Source: Hanleya hanleyi (taxonomy: Eukaryota > Mollusca > Polyplacophora > Lepidopleurida > Hanleyidae). Taken from it: DNA of 64,000 nucleotides. The number at the start of each line of letters is the position of its first letter. Position 1 is the stretch's first letter. The stretch covers positions 1 through 64,000 of the forward strand of contig JAVTVY010051590.1 in assembly GCA_036873755.1 (NCBI GenBank). Reading direction: 5' to 3'. The translations under genes were made by a program, and so were the position numbers. Shown piece after piece: positions 57,001 to 64,000 of this stretch. The notes under the pieces were generated by a model that had not been told where the DNA came from, made no database searches, and saw nothing but the letters and a program-made list of their open reading frames with translations.

Positions 57001-60000
57001 CTAGTAGAAACTCTGTGAAGTCTGAGTGGGAACAACATTGGGGTGTCTCTGAAGTCCAAACATCACGGATATTAACATCTGACTTTAAAGCAACCAAAAG
57101 GAGACGAAATATACGACACATTACCTGGCACTTAATTCGTTCAAACATGGGCATGTTCGGAGAGGTCATAAGTTCACGAATGCGCTCCGGAATATTTCCG
57201 ATTGAAGTGGCTGGTATTCATTGTGATGTACAAGCTGTCCGTCACAGCTGGGATTTGATAGACGAAACATGACTTGGGATGATGTAAACCTGTTGAAGAT
57301 GACTGACCTTGATCTATTTCTCCAACATCAAATTATTTGATTGCAGTATGTAGAGCTGTATAGAAGAGATATTAAGAGCTAGGAATTTGATCATTCTCTA
57401 CAAGAACATCGGCACAAAAAATTTCCCATCAATTAAGGCCTCAGCAAAAGCTTGTCAAGTTTGACTAGAAGACATATACGGAGTGCAGACGTAAGTTTGA
57501 TCCACGAAACAAACTAAATTACGTAAGTTCACACAACTACGTTATGGGCCGATCCCATGAGGAGACTCTCCACCAACGAAAGTGAAACTCTTCTGCATGG
57601 AGCACATAAAGTGCCAATAGGTAAACATCACCATGTGCACGAAGCAGAGTCCAGTCCACCACAGAGATATGAATTTGATTGTAATGAAGTGGATGCAGAC
57701 TACAAGTTAACAAAGCTGGCATGGCCTAACATCCTAGGTATTTCTTGTATGAGAGAAATACAGTCAACCCTACTAAGTACTACAACATAATTTTGTTATG
57801 GCTTCTTATTACAATAAATTTTCCTACGAAGTAGGCTCGCATTTGCAAATTGTCCGGTAATGAGTCAGTGAGTCAGTCAGTCAGTCAGTCCATCCAAATC
57901 CTTTCGTCGGCAAATAAGGAGAACCGTTGACATTAGAATCTTGATTTTTGGCATGAAGGTGCTTTAGGGGACTGTTACCAGCAAGTTCTGAGCTGACCTA
58001 CTTTGGATGAAAATTTCTGGTGATTTTTGATGATAATCACTGGTAATTCTGACTTAGGGAGTGCCCATCTTAATATAGGCAGGATTTCAACTTGGGGCGG
58101 GGGGGATTTCCAAGAGTTGAGTTCGCGTTGTGGAGTTCTAATGCCTACCCTACTTCATAGATCCTGTGACATTAGTCACACATCCATGTAATTATGACAG
58201 TATTTCTAGATACTTGCACATTCCTGTGATGATCACTTGTTACAAACAGTTCGGTGAAATGTTTTGGTTTTCAACTTACAGACACAGTGCTATACGATGT
58301 CCCAGTGCTACTGTGAGGTCAGAAGAGGAAATCTTAAAACTTAGAGGCAAGGCAATAGAGGAAACACGAATAGGGTCAACTGAGAAACCAGCTTCTAGTA
58401 AGGTATGAGCTTCTAGTAACTTAGAAAATGAAGAAAAAACAGTCGTAATCGTTTCATGTTAACTAGAAATAAAACGAAATCTGAAGTTGAGTGTATTTCA
58501 TATGCATTTCTTCGCTTAGGGATTGCTTGAATCCATGGAGTATTTTTTTGTTCTTTGCATTGTCTGGTTCCGCGCAATCGGCTCAAACCCGGTTCTCAGT
58601 GTCCACTCTGAGCTAACAACAACAACAATTGGGCTGTACTAACTCATGCCAGCGATGTGCTGTCACTGCAGACTGTTGTAAATGTAAATTGATGTATGGT
58701 AAGCTGCCCACCTCGTGGTGTTTGCCGTCTCTGCGGTTTTGCGTCTGCCTGAGTTTGCGGAAAGTCAGATTACTTATATATGCCTGGTGTTTATAGTATA
58801 GTTCGTTTATAGTTTATAGTTAACGATAGCGTTGGAGAGACAATTTGTGCGAAAATCCCTGTTGTTGTTGCTGCACAATCATTGCGTATTCGCTGAGCAG
58901 ACGTTGCAAATGTTGTTCCGCTCTCGCCGGACAGGTTCCGGTTCTGGGAACCCACGTAGTCGCGTTCTTTTCCGTGAAGTCGGCGTTCGTTACTATTTTA
59001 ATGTGTACGCATACTGCATGGAATATATTTCCAGAGGAGATACGTGTCGAAGCAACAACAATAGTATTTACATTTTTCTCGTCTTGTGAACTTGACCGGA
59101 TCCTGTCCAGTGCAAATTTATGTATTCTGGGGGACTCTGCTCACCGAATATTTTTTTTTTTTTTTTTTTCTCTTTTTTTCCAGGTAAGCCCTGGACAGAC
59201 CTTGGGCATTTATTCGCCATATGGCCACGCATTTATAATAATCATGTCTTGCCCATGTGGCCGGGGACAAACATATAAACATAAACAAGGACAAGAGACA
59301 TATTACCCCCCCACACACACAAGATATAATTTAGTTTGAAAAAGTTTGAACACCAACAACAACAAAACTTTTCGAAAGCGGAAACAACAGAATTTGTCAG
59401 GTACCGCTTTCGAAAAGTTTTGTTGTTGGTGGTGTTCAAACTAAATTATATACGCAATGAACGTGCAGCAACAACTACAGGAATTTTCGCACAAATTGTC
59501 TCTCCAACGCAACAAACAAATTTACTGTAAACACCATGCAGGCATATATAAGTAATCTTGGGGACTTGCCAATATCTGCGCTACACAGAACTATTAATAA
59601 AACCAGCTAATAAAACTATCCAGTCTCCTCGCATATTTGTCGTATCGTTTTGTCACAATAGAATTGCATGAATTATGAAAATCTGCTCTCAAAAACTGGT
59701 AGAAGACATTGACGCAGACTATCAACTTTTGAGCATATTACTGCAGATGGTTTCTTGCTACCATGAAGACCTGGCATATTTCGAAATGAGCGGCCTTCAC
59801 AAATTCACTTCCTTGAAGACTAAACTCTGTGTTCCAGTTGTGATTCCCCAAACAGACACGTCCACAACTTGGAGAAAATCTCCACATTTATCGATACATC
59901 TTCTATCAGCTGAAACATGCCAGCTGAAACGTTTTGAAACTTTAAATCCATTATTGGCGATCCAGACATCAATACTTCGAGTACTTTAATTCAGTGCTTT

Positions 60001-63000
60001 GCATGGTTCAGGTTTACCTCCAGTTCAGAGAGGCAGTTTTCCCTAACTGAACTGGTTTATCATACCATGACAAAAATAATCCTATGTTTCGCCTTTAATG
60101 CTGGCTGGTAACCCCTCCCAACCCTTAGTTTTTCTACAGAATAACATTTTCTTAGCATCATACATTCAGTAAGAAGATAAAATATAAAGAATAACAGTTC
60201 TTTTTTTTTGGTAGCAGCTTGTTAATGGCCATGGAAAAGTGGAGACAAGTAAATCTAAACCTGCTCAGAAGTCAGCCATTGCCGGAATGTTCGCCAGTGC
60301 TGGCAAAAAGATAGAGAAAAAACAAACTTCACCAGAATTGAAAACAGAAGGAAAGACAGAGACCAAAGACAAAGTTGGCAAATCATCTGCAGTAAGATTT
60401 TGATACCATTATTTGGGTATATCAGAACATTTTCATTTTGTGGCTGAAATTTTATTTATTAAAATAAAAGCACTCTTTTACTGAAGTAAAATCCAGAATA
60501 TGACAATCTTTTTTCATTCAAACTGTAACATGGTAAACATTGTGCTTGGTTATTAATGCTGATGCTGAAACTAACCTTCACACAGACACTGCTGTCAGTT
60601 CAGGACAGGAACACAGTTTTCATCCTTGTTTCTCATCTTTGGGCTTATTATACCTATTCATTGTTAGAATGCAGTAATAATAGTATATATTTCGTCTTTA
60701 GCATTTGATAATCGGTCCAGATTGTTGGTAGTCCTGGTGTGATTGTAATGTGCAATATTTTCTGTTGATATCCTAGTCTTCAGCTCCAGCTAAAACAAAA
60801 GGAGGGGTGATGACATTTTTCTCCAAACAACCTGGTGAGTGTAGTACATGTAAGATAATCCAATAAGATGCTATTTGAACTAAACCAATAAAGTCTGTGG
60901 CTGATTTCCTCTGTGGCTCAAAAACAGGGCATTCAAGTATTACGTTTGCTGCTTGAGAGCATTCAAGTATTACTTATGCTGTTGGGGACATACAAGTATT
61001 ACTTATGCTGTTTTGGACATTCAAGTATTACTTATGCTGTTGAGGACATTCAAGTATTACATATGCTGTTGGGGACATACAAGTATTACTTATGCTGTTG
61101 TGGACATACAAGTATTACGTATACTGTTGGGGACATTCAAGTATTACTTATGCTGTTGGGGGACATACAAGTATTACTTATGCTGTTGTGGACATACAAG
61201 TATTACGTATACTGTTGGGACATACAAGTATTACTTATGCTGTTGGGGACATTCAAGTATTACCTATGCTGCTTGAGAGCATTCAAGTATTACTTATGCT
61301 GTTGGGGACATACAAGTATTACTTATGCTGTTGGGGACATTCAAGTATTACTTATGCTGTTGGGGACATTCAAGTATTACTTAAGCTGTTGGGGACATTC
61401 AAGTATTACTTATGCTGTTGGGGACATTCAAGTATTACTTATGCTGTTGGGGACATTCAAGTATTACTTATGCTGTTGGGGACATTCAAGTATTATGCTG
61501 CTGGGGACATTCAAGTATTACTTATGCTGTTGGGGACATTAAAGTATTATGCTGTTGGGGACATCCAATATGCGCTTGGGGACATACAAGTATTACTTAT
61601 GCTGTTGGGGACATACAAGTATTACTTATGCTGTTGGGGACATACAAGTATTACTTATGCTGTTGGGGGACATACAAGTATTACTTATGCTGTTGGGGAC
61701 ATTCAAGTATTACTTATGCTGTTGGGGACATTCAAGTATTACTTATGCTGTTGGGGACATACAAGTATTACTCATGCTGTTGGGGACATTCAAGTATTAC
61801 TTAAGCTGTTGGGGACATACAAGTATTACTTATGCTGTTGGAGACATACAAGTATTACTTATGCTGTTGGGGACATACAAGTATTACTTATGCTGTTTGG
61901 GACATACAAGTATTACTTATGCTGTTGGGGACATACAAGTATTGCTTATGCTGTAGGGAACATACAAGTATTAATTATGTTGTTGGGGACATTCAAGTAT
62001 TACTTACGCTGTTGGGGACATACAAGTATTACTCATGCTGTTGGGGACATCCAAGTATTACTTATGCTGTTGGGGACATACAAGTATTACTCATGCTGTT
62101 GGGGACATACAAGTATTACTTATGCTGTTGGGGACATACAAGTATTGCTTATGCTGTAGGGAACATACAAGTATTAATTATGTTGTTGGGGACATTCAAG
62201 TATTACTTACGCTGTTGGGGACATACAAGTATTACTTATGCTGTTGGGGACATCCAAGTACACAAGAAAAGGGGAGCAGGGTATGTTTGAGACTGTACAA
62301 AAGGGGGTAAATCATATGCAGTTTCCTTGTGCACAACTTACATGTAGTCAATCTTTTGACCAAAGCAGGCACACTCATCCACAACAAGGCATAGGAAATC
62401 CCCAGACAGAGTAGTGCCATCTATATACTGATTGCATTATCTCCCTTGTCATTATTGTATGTTGGTGGGTGCCGTCTTTAATCGATTTTTTTCTCCACTG
62501 GATAAACAGTAGCTAGAAGTATAGGCCACATGCATATAGATGAGTGCTCCCTCGCCAGTAAGGGCTGTCTTTTTTGACAGATACGCAAATAAAATGGTGA
62601 TATTTGTGAAATAGTAAAGCTATATTCACTACACATGATTACATCTAAATGGCATTAGTAGAAATATAATACCGGCTTCAGGAGCTGTACCATTATTCAG
62701 TCTTCTCAGAGGGGCAGTAAGTGTACGTAATCTAGTCTCCGATCTTCCTCTTTTCTGGAAACTGAGGTGGCCGCGTGCTTTAGATTGCTTGCATTTACTA
62801 CTGGCGTATTGGTGCCAAATTCTGAGGGTGTGGATTCGAGTCTCGCACAGGAGTGGCCCATCCAAGAACGTGTCGTCCTAAAATTAATTGGATATAAATG
62901 TTACCTACTCTGTAAATGGCATTAGTAGAAACTTATTTATCCTCAAATTGCAATCTTTGGAAGTGTGTCGATACTTGTGCTTTACCAAGAACGTGTCGTC

Positions 63001-63394
63001 CTAAGAATAATTGGATATAAATGTTACCTACTCTGTAAATGGCATTAGTAGAAACTTATTTATCCTCAAATTGCAATCTTTGGAAGTGTGTCGACTCCCA
63101 GGTTGGCTGTATTCAATAAACCATCGAAGGGCGAGGGATCGACCATCCTCATATAGAAAAGATGCTGGCCTTTTCAGGAATATCAATATTGTGGTACGCT
63201 GTCTTTGATTCATTTTGAGATGTTCTCTGTTATCTAGATGTGAAGACTGATTCAGCAGTTCAATCAGAGGTTCAGTCAGTAAAATCTGAAGTTCAGTCAG
63301 AGGATCATACTAAAAGATCAGAGGCTTCAAAATCTACAGGCAGCAGGACGACTAAAACAGCTACAAATAAAAAGGCATCTCCAGCCAACAAAAG
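36034..63394 (+). CDS. POLD3: DNA polymerase delta subunit 3, 5' part, 9 coding exons, continues past window
   Basis: Accessory subunit (p66/Cdc27) of the replicative DNA polymerase delta; it links POLD2 to PCNA, in the nucleus. Exons: 36034-36096, 45937-45992, 51833-51938, 55789-55896, 56672-56736, 58282-58402, 60218-60391, 60777-60834, 63238-63394. All junctions are GT-AG and the spliced frame stays open for about 302 residues. The N-terminal winged-helix region (about 1-145) carries the hallmark VTYKWLSTTLGVHVNQAK (22-39), then MLYTFVDQQRN, CCVVPEEKLDSFKSTLS and IYSVQKARLK. From about 150 on it is Lys/Ser/Glu-rich and disordered, with SAIAGMFASAGKK and KTKGGVMTFFSKQP, as in vertebrates. 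The C-terminal PIP box lies beyond the window. The ATG is preceded by aaa. It is head to head with LCMT1. The first three introns are mostly transposon. Confidence 0.97.
36395..37424. mobile_element. 1030-bp fold-back palindrome with about 380-bp arms
   Basis: The left arm (36395-36780) and right arm (about 37042-37424) are inverted copies differing at a handful of positions, starting ATTCTCTTAGACGGGAG at each end. The roughly 260-bp centre holds a small reading frame. No target duplication was recognised. Confidence 0.88.
36788..37039 (+). CDS. small protein frame in the loop of the palindrome, transposon-related
   Basis: An 83-residue frame from an ATG (MSYEYSDNLPGEAKTRYQSK...). The stretch RYQSKLSLVGLDKCPYKLP followed by DVWIEDMTAWPEV resembles the N-terminal segment of long metazoan transposon-linked proteins that carry SWIM and YqaJ-type nuclease domains (recalled, not searched). 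The later residues (SHGYILLHADV...) do not follow that pattern, so only a first exon or fragment may be present, perhaps the 5' end of an autonomous relative kept after internal deletion. It fills the single-stranded loop of the palindrome. Expression is unknown. Confidence 0.5.
   Translation: MSYEYSDNLPGEAKTRYQSKLSLVGLDKCPYKLPADVWIEDMTAWPEVLYDCLYRKFTVISHGYILLHADVNHSISQSLNMDN
40131..41113. mobile_element. hAT-like element (983 bp), 5-bp TSD
   Basis: The left end CAGGGGCGGCGGAAC pairs with the right end TTCTGCCGCCCCTG. TGTTC flanks both (40126-40130 and 41114-41118). It has no transposase. Near the right end (41008-41060) is a GC-rich module with 'ctaggaccccggagcttcc' that also occurs in the 54095-55392 element and at 44990-45040. 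Confidence 0.85.
41354..42840. mobile_element. hAT-like element (1487 bp), CTATT TSD
   Basis: The left end CAGGGTTTCATAAAAG pairs with the right end TATGAAACCCTG(TA). CTATT lies at 41349-41353 and 42841-42845; the right end has two extra bases before it. Further inverted pieces (TTTTGCCACCGG / CCGGTGGCAAAA) and AATTGAGTTTT motifs sit inside the ends. Confidence 0.78.
43728..44174 (+). mobile_element. SINE with duplicated tail, 15-bp TSD
   Basis: It has the same body and two hairpins as the SINE at 1210-1531, followed by a second, partial copy of the 3' half (from about 44052). A 15-bp duplication CTCGTCCCATGAATG brackets the whole (43713-43727 and 44175-44189), so the doubled tail was part of the inserted copy or arose after insertion within the same site. 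Confidence 0.85.
44298..44517. mobile_element. TA-flanked MITE (220 bp)
   Basis: Inverted arms of about 38 bp: TACGGTAATTTCTCTAATAA... against ...TTATTAGAGACTTTACCGTA. TA at both ends suggests a Tc1/mariner-type target. Confidence 0.75.
44533..44870 (+). pseudogene. broken BED-finger transposase fragment
   Basis: From an ATG: FDKFKWSWLEKKYISGD, then HCAYC, followed by a stop. A frame change near 44650 resumes with KLKCLTTGKSDLKNHSKSAK. Cys-x2-Cys ... His with W-x-WL upstream is the BED zinc-finger layout of hAT transposases. The frameshift and stops show that it is dead. Confidence 0.65.
45937..45992 (+). CDS. POLD3: POLD3 coding exon 2 (residues 22-39 and part of 40)
   Basis: The acceptor TTGCAG is followed by VTYKWLSTTLGVHVNQAK and the first two bases of Q40, with donor GTAAGT. 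This is the most diagnostic POLD3 motif. Only 56 bp long, it is easily missed by gene finders. Confidence 0.97.
46672..48280. repeat. 157-bp tandem array, about 9.7 copies
   Basis: A head with 'agctcaacatcaccagatg' and CGTCCGTCCGT (46672-46750) precedes units of 157 bp: 'ttgttatcgcgatttctcag', 'tggatctttctcaaatttgg', 'ggttccccttggggtctagt', and 'atggccaccaggcagccatc' then 'ttggatttcccc'. Because 157 is 3n+1, overlapping apparent frames of 61-190 codons arise; they are not genes. Confidence 0.95.
49700..49906 (+). CDS. BED-type zinc-finger fragment of a hAT transposase
   Basis: A 68-residue frame from an ATG. FNTNWLKDDKYKDWL is followed by AVCGVCKK (C30, C33) and MGESALTSHMRGKK (H50), the pattern of the N-terminal BED finger found in hAT transposases. 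The usual final His/Cys ligand after GKK is Thr, and the frame stops soon after, so the RNase-H-like catalytic domain is missing. It is probably a first exon or the relic of an internally deleted autonomous element. No splice partner was found downstream inside the element. Confidence 0.7.
   Translation: MVRLFNTNWLKDDKYKDWLCQHADKRKAVCGVCKKGIDVGKMGESALTSHMRGKKTYQRYGKFKTEDQ
50043..50358. mobile_element. C-rich inverted-repeat MITE
   Basis: The left 'atgcaggagtcaagtgaac' followed by a C run, 'aacctcggggtttagtgggg', pairs with the right 'actaaaccgg', 'cccgaggttagggggg' and 'tttgactccagcat'. It is inserted in the nested hAT-like element. Confidence 0.6.
51833..51938 (+). CDS. POLD3: POLD3 coding exon 3 (residues 40-75)
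   Basis: The acceptor CTTTTCAG completes Q40, then MLYTFVDQQRNKKDDKNLSV and IYFVSGTKKSENGQL, with donor GTAGGT, phase 0. Confidence 0.95.
52351..53988. mobile_element. hAT-like element (1638 bp), ATGTT TSD, POLD3 intron 3
   Basis: The left end CAGGGGTTTTTCTAGCC pairs with the right end GGCTAGAATAACCCCTG. ATGTT is at 52346-52350 and 53989-53993. Both ends are rich in AAAATTGAGTTTT, as in 24428-27240, of which this is a clear relative. It also has a 'gcgccgtaggcgcgc' block near the right end, mirrored as 'ggcgcaccgttggcgcgc' in the other element. Confidence 0.88.
54095..55392. mobile_element. hAT-like element (1298 bp), TAGAA TSD, POLD3 intron 3
   Basis: The left end CAGGGTTATATCCAGG pairs partly with the right end CTAGATCTAACCCTG. 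TAGAA is at 54090-54094 and 55393-55397. A GC-rich module (54150-54215, 'ggaagctctggggtcttag') lies inside the left end and recurs near 54465-54515. Confidence 0.75.
55789..55896 (+). CDS. POLD3: POLD3 coding exon 4 (residues 76-111)
   Basis: The acceptor TTTCCCAG is followed by VHRCCVVPEEKLDSFKSTL, then SSTTSCHIYSVQKARLK, with donor GTACTT, phase 0. It corresponds to the family segment ending IYS(I/V)QKA.LK. Confidence 0.95.
56672..56736 (+). CDS. POLD3: POLD3 coding exon 5 (residues 112-132)
   Basis: The acceptor TTTTACAG is followed by DTNALYITDYEKRKENLTDY and H plus two bases of K133, with donor GTAAGT. Confidence 0.92.
57000..57170 (-). repeat. dispersed repeat shared with 20963-21150
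   Basis: The reverse complement reads 'ttatgacctctccgaacatg' and onward, matching 20963-21150. It lies in POLD3 intron 5. Its minus-strand open frame is not recognised as a known protein. Confidence 0.6.
57868..57889. repeat. (GTCA)n microsatellite
   Basis: Consecutive GTCA/GTGA units. The rest of 57180-58270 (POLD3 intron 5) shows no gene. Confidence 0.8.
58282..58402 (+). CDS. POLD3: POLD3 coding exon 6 (residues 133-173)
   Basis: The acceptor AACTTACAG is followed by K133, HSAIRCPSATVRSEEEILK and a polar stretch ending EKPASSK, with donor GTATGA. HSAIRC matches the end of the structured N-terminal domain. Confidence 0.92.
58829..59513. mobile_element. MITE with outer and inner inverted repeats (685 bp)
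   Basis: The outer arms GCGTTGGAGAGACAATTTGT... and ...ACAAATTGTCTCTCCAACGC bracket the element. An inner hairpin (59336-59440) pairs 'agtttgaacaccaacaacaa' with its inverse around CTTTTCGAAAGCGG. A T-run lies at 59151-59170. It is in POLD3 intron 6, with no convincing target duplication. Confidence 0.75.
59520..60200. other. POLD3 intron 6, no further gene seen
   Basis: A plus-strand frame of 104 codons (59675-59989, MKICSQKLVEDIDADY...) begins at an ATG but resembles no family I know. I treat it as unproven. Confidence 0.4.
60218..60391 (+). CDS. POLD3: POLD3 coding exon 7 (residues 174-231), tandem acceptor
   Basis: It reads LVNGHGKVETSKSKPAQ, SAIAGMFASAGKKIEKK and a Lys/Glu-rich tail to GKSSA, with donor GTAAGA. 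The acceptor is TAGCAG: cutting after the first AG (exon from 60215) adds one Gln, cutting after the second gives the boundary used here. Confidence 0.92.
60777..60834 (+). CDS. POLD3: POLD3 coding exon 8 (residues 232-250)
   Basis: The acceptor TCCTAG is followed by SSAPAKTKGGVMTFFSKQP plus one base, with donor GTGAGT. It corresponds to the ..GN(M)M..FF.K.. motif of vertebrate POLD3. Confidence 0.92.
60929..62260. repeat. 29-bp VNTR, about 46 copies (POLD3 intron 8)
   Basis: The unit is 'gacatacaagtattacttat' followed by 'gctgttggg', with 'acattcaag' as the main variant. A larger block including 'gctgtagggaacatacaagt' appears twice (about 61945-62010 and 62150-62215), so higher-order duplication has occurred. 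The long apparent frame of about 355 codons is an artefact of the repeat. Confidence 0.96.
62762..62845 (+). mobile_element. tRNA-like SINE head
   Basis: GGATTCGAGTC (62832-62842) is close to the pol III B box GGTTCGANTCC, and 'tggccgcgtgctttagattg' upstream is A-box-like at roughly the right spacing. It does not fold as a clean tRNA by eye, so a tRNA-derived SINE is more likely. Confidence 0.45.
62862..63103. repeat. tandem duplication, 2 copies of about 124 bp
   Basis: 'gaacgtgtcgtcctaa' through 'tttggaagtgtgtcga' occurs twice almost unchanged (starts near 62868 and 62990). It ends about 135 bp before POLD3 exon 9. Confidence 0.92.
63238..63394 (+). CDS. POLD3: POLD3 coding exon 9 (residues 251-302)
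   Basis: The acceptor TTATCTAG completes D251, then VKTDSAVQSEVQSVKSEVQS (a short E-V-Q-S internal repeat), and a Lys/Thr-rich end KKASPANK plus two bases, with donor GTAAAA. It is low-complexity and disordered, as expected for the central part of POLD3. The next exon lies outside the window. Confidence 0.88.
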
Positions 63395-63627
63395 GTAAAA
63401 GATATGGAGAATTTCGGAACATGTAAGTCTTTGATGAATTATTCAGGCTTAATATGTTGTATCCCAGTTGTGTTTGTATTCAAATGTATCACAACTCACA
63501 GTAAATCCCATCAGATCTGTGTTGATACCAAAATTGTTATTGTGAATTGAATTGAATTGAACGATATCTGAGAATTTAGATGAACACCTATATTTCTCAT
63601 TGGTAAAGCAATGTGCACAGCAGACTG

Positions 63628-63904
63628 ATACTGTAGTAGTGAACATGTCTTCCCAGTAAGACATCCACCACTATTGTACTGTAGTAGTAAATGTGTTTTC
63701 CCAGTAAGACATTCACCACTATTGTACTGTAGTAGTAAATGTGTTTTCCCAGTAAGACATCCACCACTATTGTACTGTAGTAGTGAATGTGTTTTCCCAG
63801 TAAGACATTCACCACTATGGTACTGTAGTAGTGAACGTGTCTTCCCTGTAAGACATCCACCACTATGATACTGTAGAAGTGAATGTGTCTTCCCAGCAAG
63901 ACAC
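63628..63904. repeat. 48-bp VNTR, about 5.8 copies (POLD3 intron 9)
   Basis: The unit is 'gtactgtagtagtaaatgtg' with 'ttttcccagtaagacatcca' and 'ccactatt'. Since 48 is a multiple of 3, both strands stay open and give 16-residue protein repeats, which are not genes. From 63915 to the end, short 'gaggtgta'-like repeats continue. Confidence 0.92.
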
Positions 63905-64000
63905 CCTTACCGCTTTGATGTGTACTTGAGGTGTACCTGGGAGGTGTACCCTCAAATATTATGAGGAGTAGATGAGGTGTAGTTGAGGAGTATTTGAGGT

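Noticed and set aside
59675..59989. 104-codon plus-strand frame from an ATG
   Set aside because: No recognisable domain, lies in POLD3 intron 6, and length is within chance for this sequence.
61092..62159. 355-codon open frame on the plus strand
   Set aside because: It lies wholly within the 29-bp VNTR; frames rotate because 29 is 3n+2, and the residues are a repeat of the unit. No gene signals.
63597..63899. 16-residue protein repeats on both strands
   Set aside because: The 48-bp repeat stays open because 48 is divisible by 3; it lies in a POLD3 intron.

Overview
This is eukaryotic nuclear DNA, most likely from a gastropod mollusc. The grounds are: long GT-AG introns, no polycistronic coding, heavy loads of tandem repeats and small DNA transposons, degenerate arrays headed by cgtccgtccg, and SINE tails with the 'gatatagctgaaatattg...' core followed by a cactcactcactc end. 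I know a closely similar tail from abalone and other gastropod genomes (family knowledge, not searched here).

Only two real protein-coding genes can be supported, and they lie head to head. LCMT1 (leucine carboxyl methyltransferase 1, which methylates the C-terminal leucine of the PP2A catalytic subunit) runs on the minus strand. It has six coding exons between 35644 (ATG) and 15118 (end of TGA) and a complete 316-residue product. POLD3 (third subunit of DNA polymerase delta) runs on the plus strand from an ATG at 36034. Nine coding exons, about 302 residues, are present to 63394; the gene leaves the window before its C-terminus and PIP box. The 389 bp between the two start codons must hold both promoters. 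It contains an ETS-type site, an inverted CCAAT box and an E2F-like GCGGGAAA directly upstream of POLD3. Every exon-intron junction was followed by reading frame, and the spliced frames stay open.

Layout. 1-13.9 kb: intergenic, with a 199-bp hAT-like MITE, a SINE with clean target-site duplication (TSD), a 50-bp VNTR (about 2.1 kb), a 32-bp VNTR, a degenerate array packed with nuclear-receptor half-sites (9.8-11.3 kb) and a hAT-like element. 13.9-15.1 kb: a 38-bp VNTR, then tandem copies of the end of the last LCMT1 exon lying in its 3' flank. 15.2-35.4 kb: LCMT1 introns, holding a roughly 148-bp array, a Harbinger-like element with further elements inside it, a hAT-like element, a 37-bp array broken by a 5'-truncated LINE, and a 2.3-kb fold-back element. 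36.1-64 kb: POLD3, whose first three introns are mostly transposons. These are a 3.8-kb element with 9-bp TSD carrying a 1-kb palindrome, five hAT-like elements with 5-bp TSDs (plus one nested with a 6-bp TSD), and a fold-back element with terminal tandem repeats. Later introns hold a 29-bp VNTR, a tRNA-like SINE head and a 48-bp VNTR.

The recurring theme is a group of elements with CAGG... termini and 5-bp target duplications, readable by eye at eight sites, plus BED-finger coding remnants. This fits the hAT lineage that makes 5-bp duplications. A second theme is elements whose inverted termini are themselves short tandem repeats of a GGGG-WWW-TGTC motif. No defence, secondary-metabolite or CRISPR-like system is present. 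All assignments are from reading; no database search was run.
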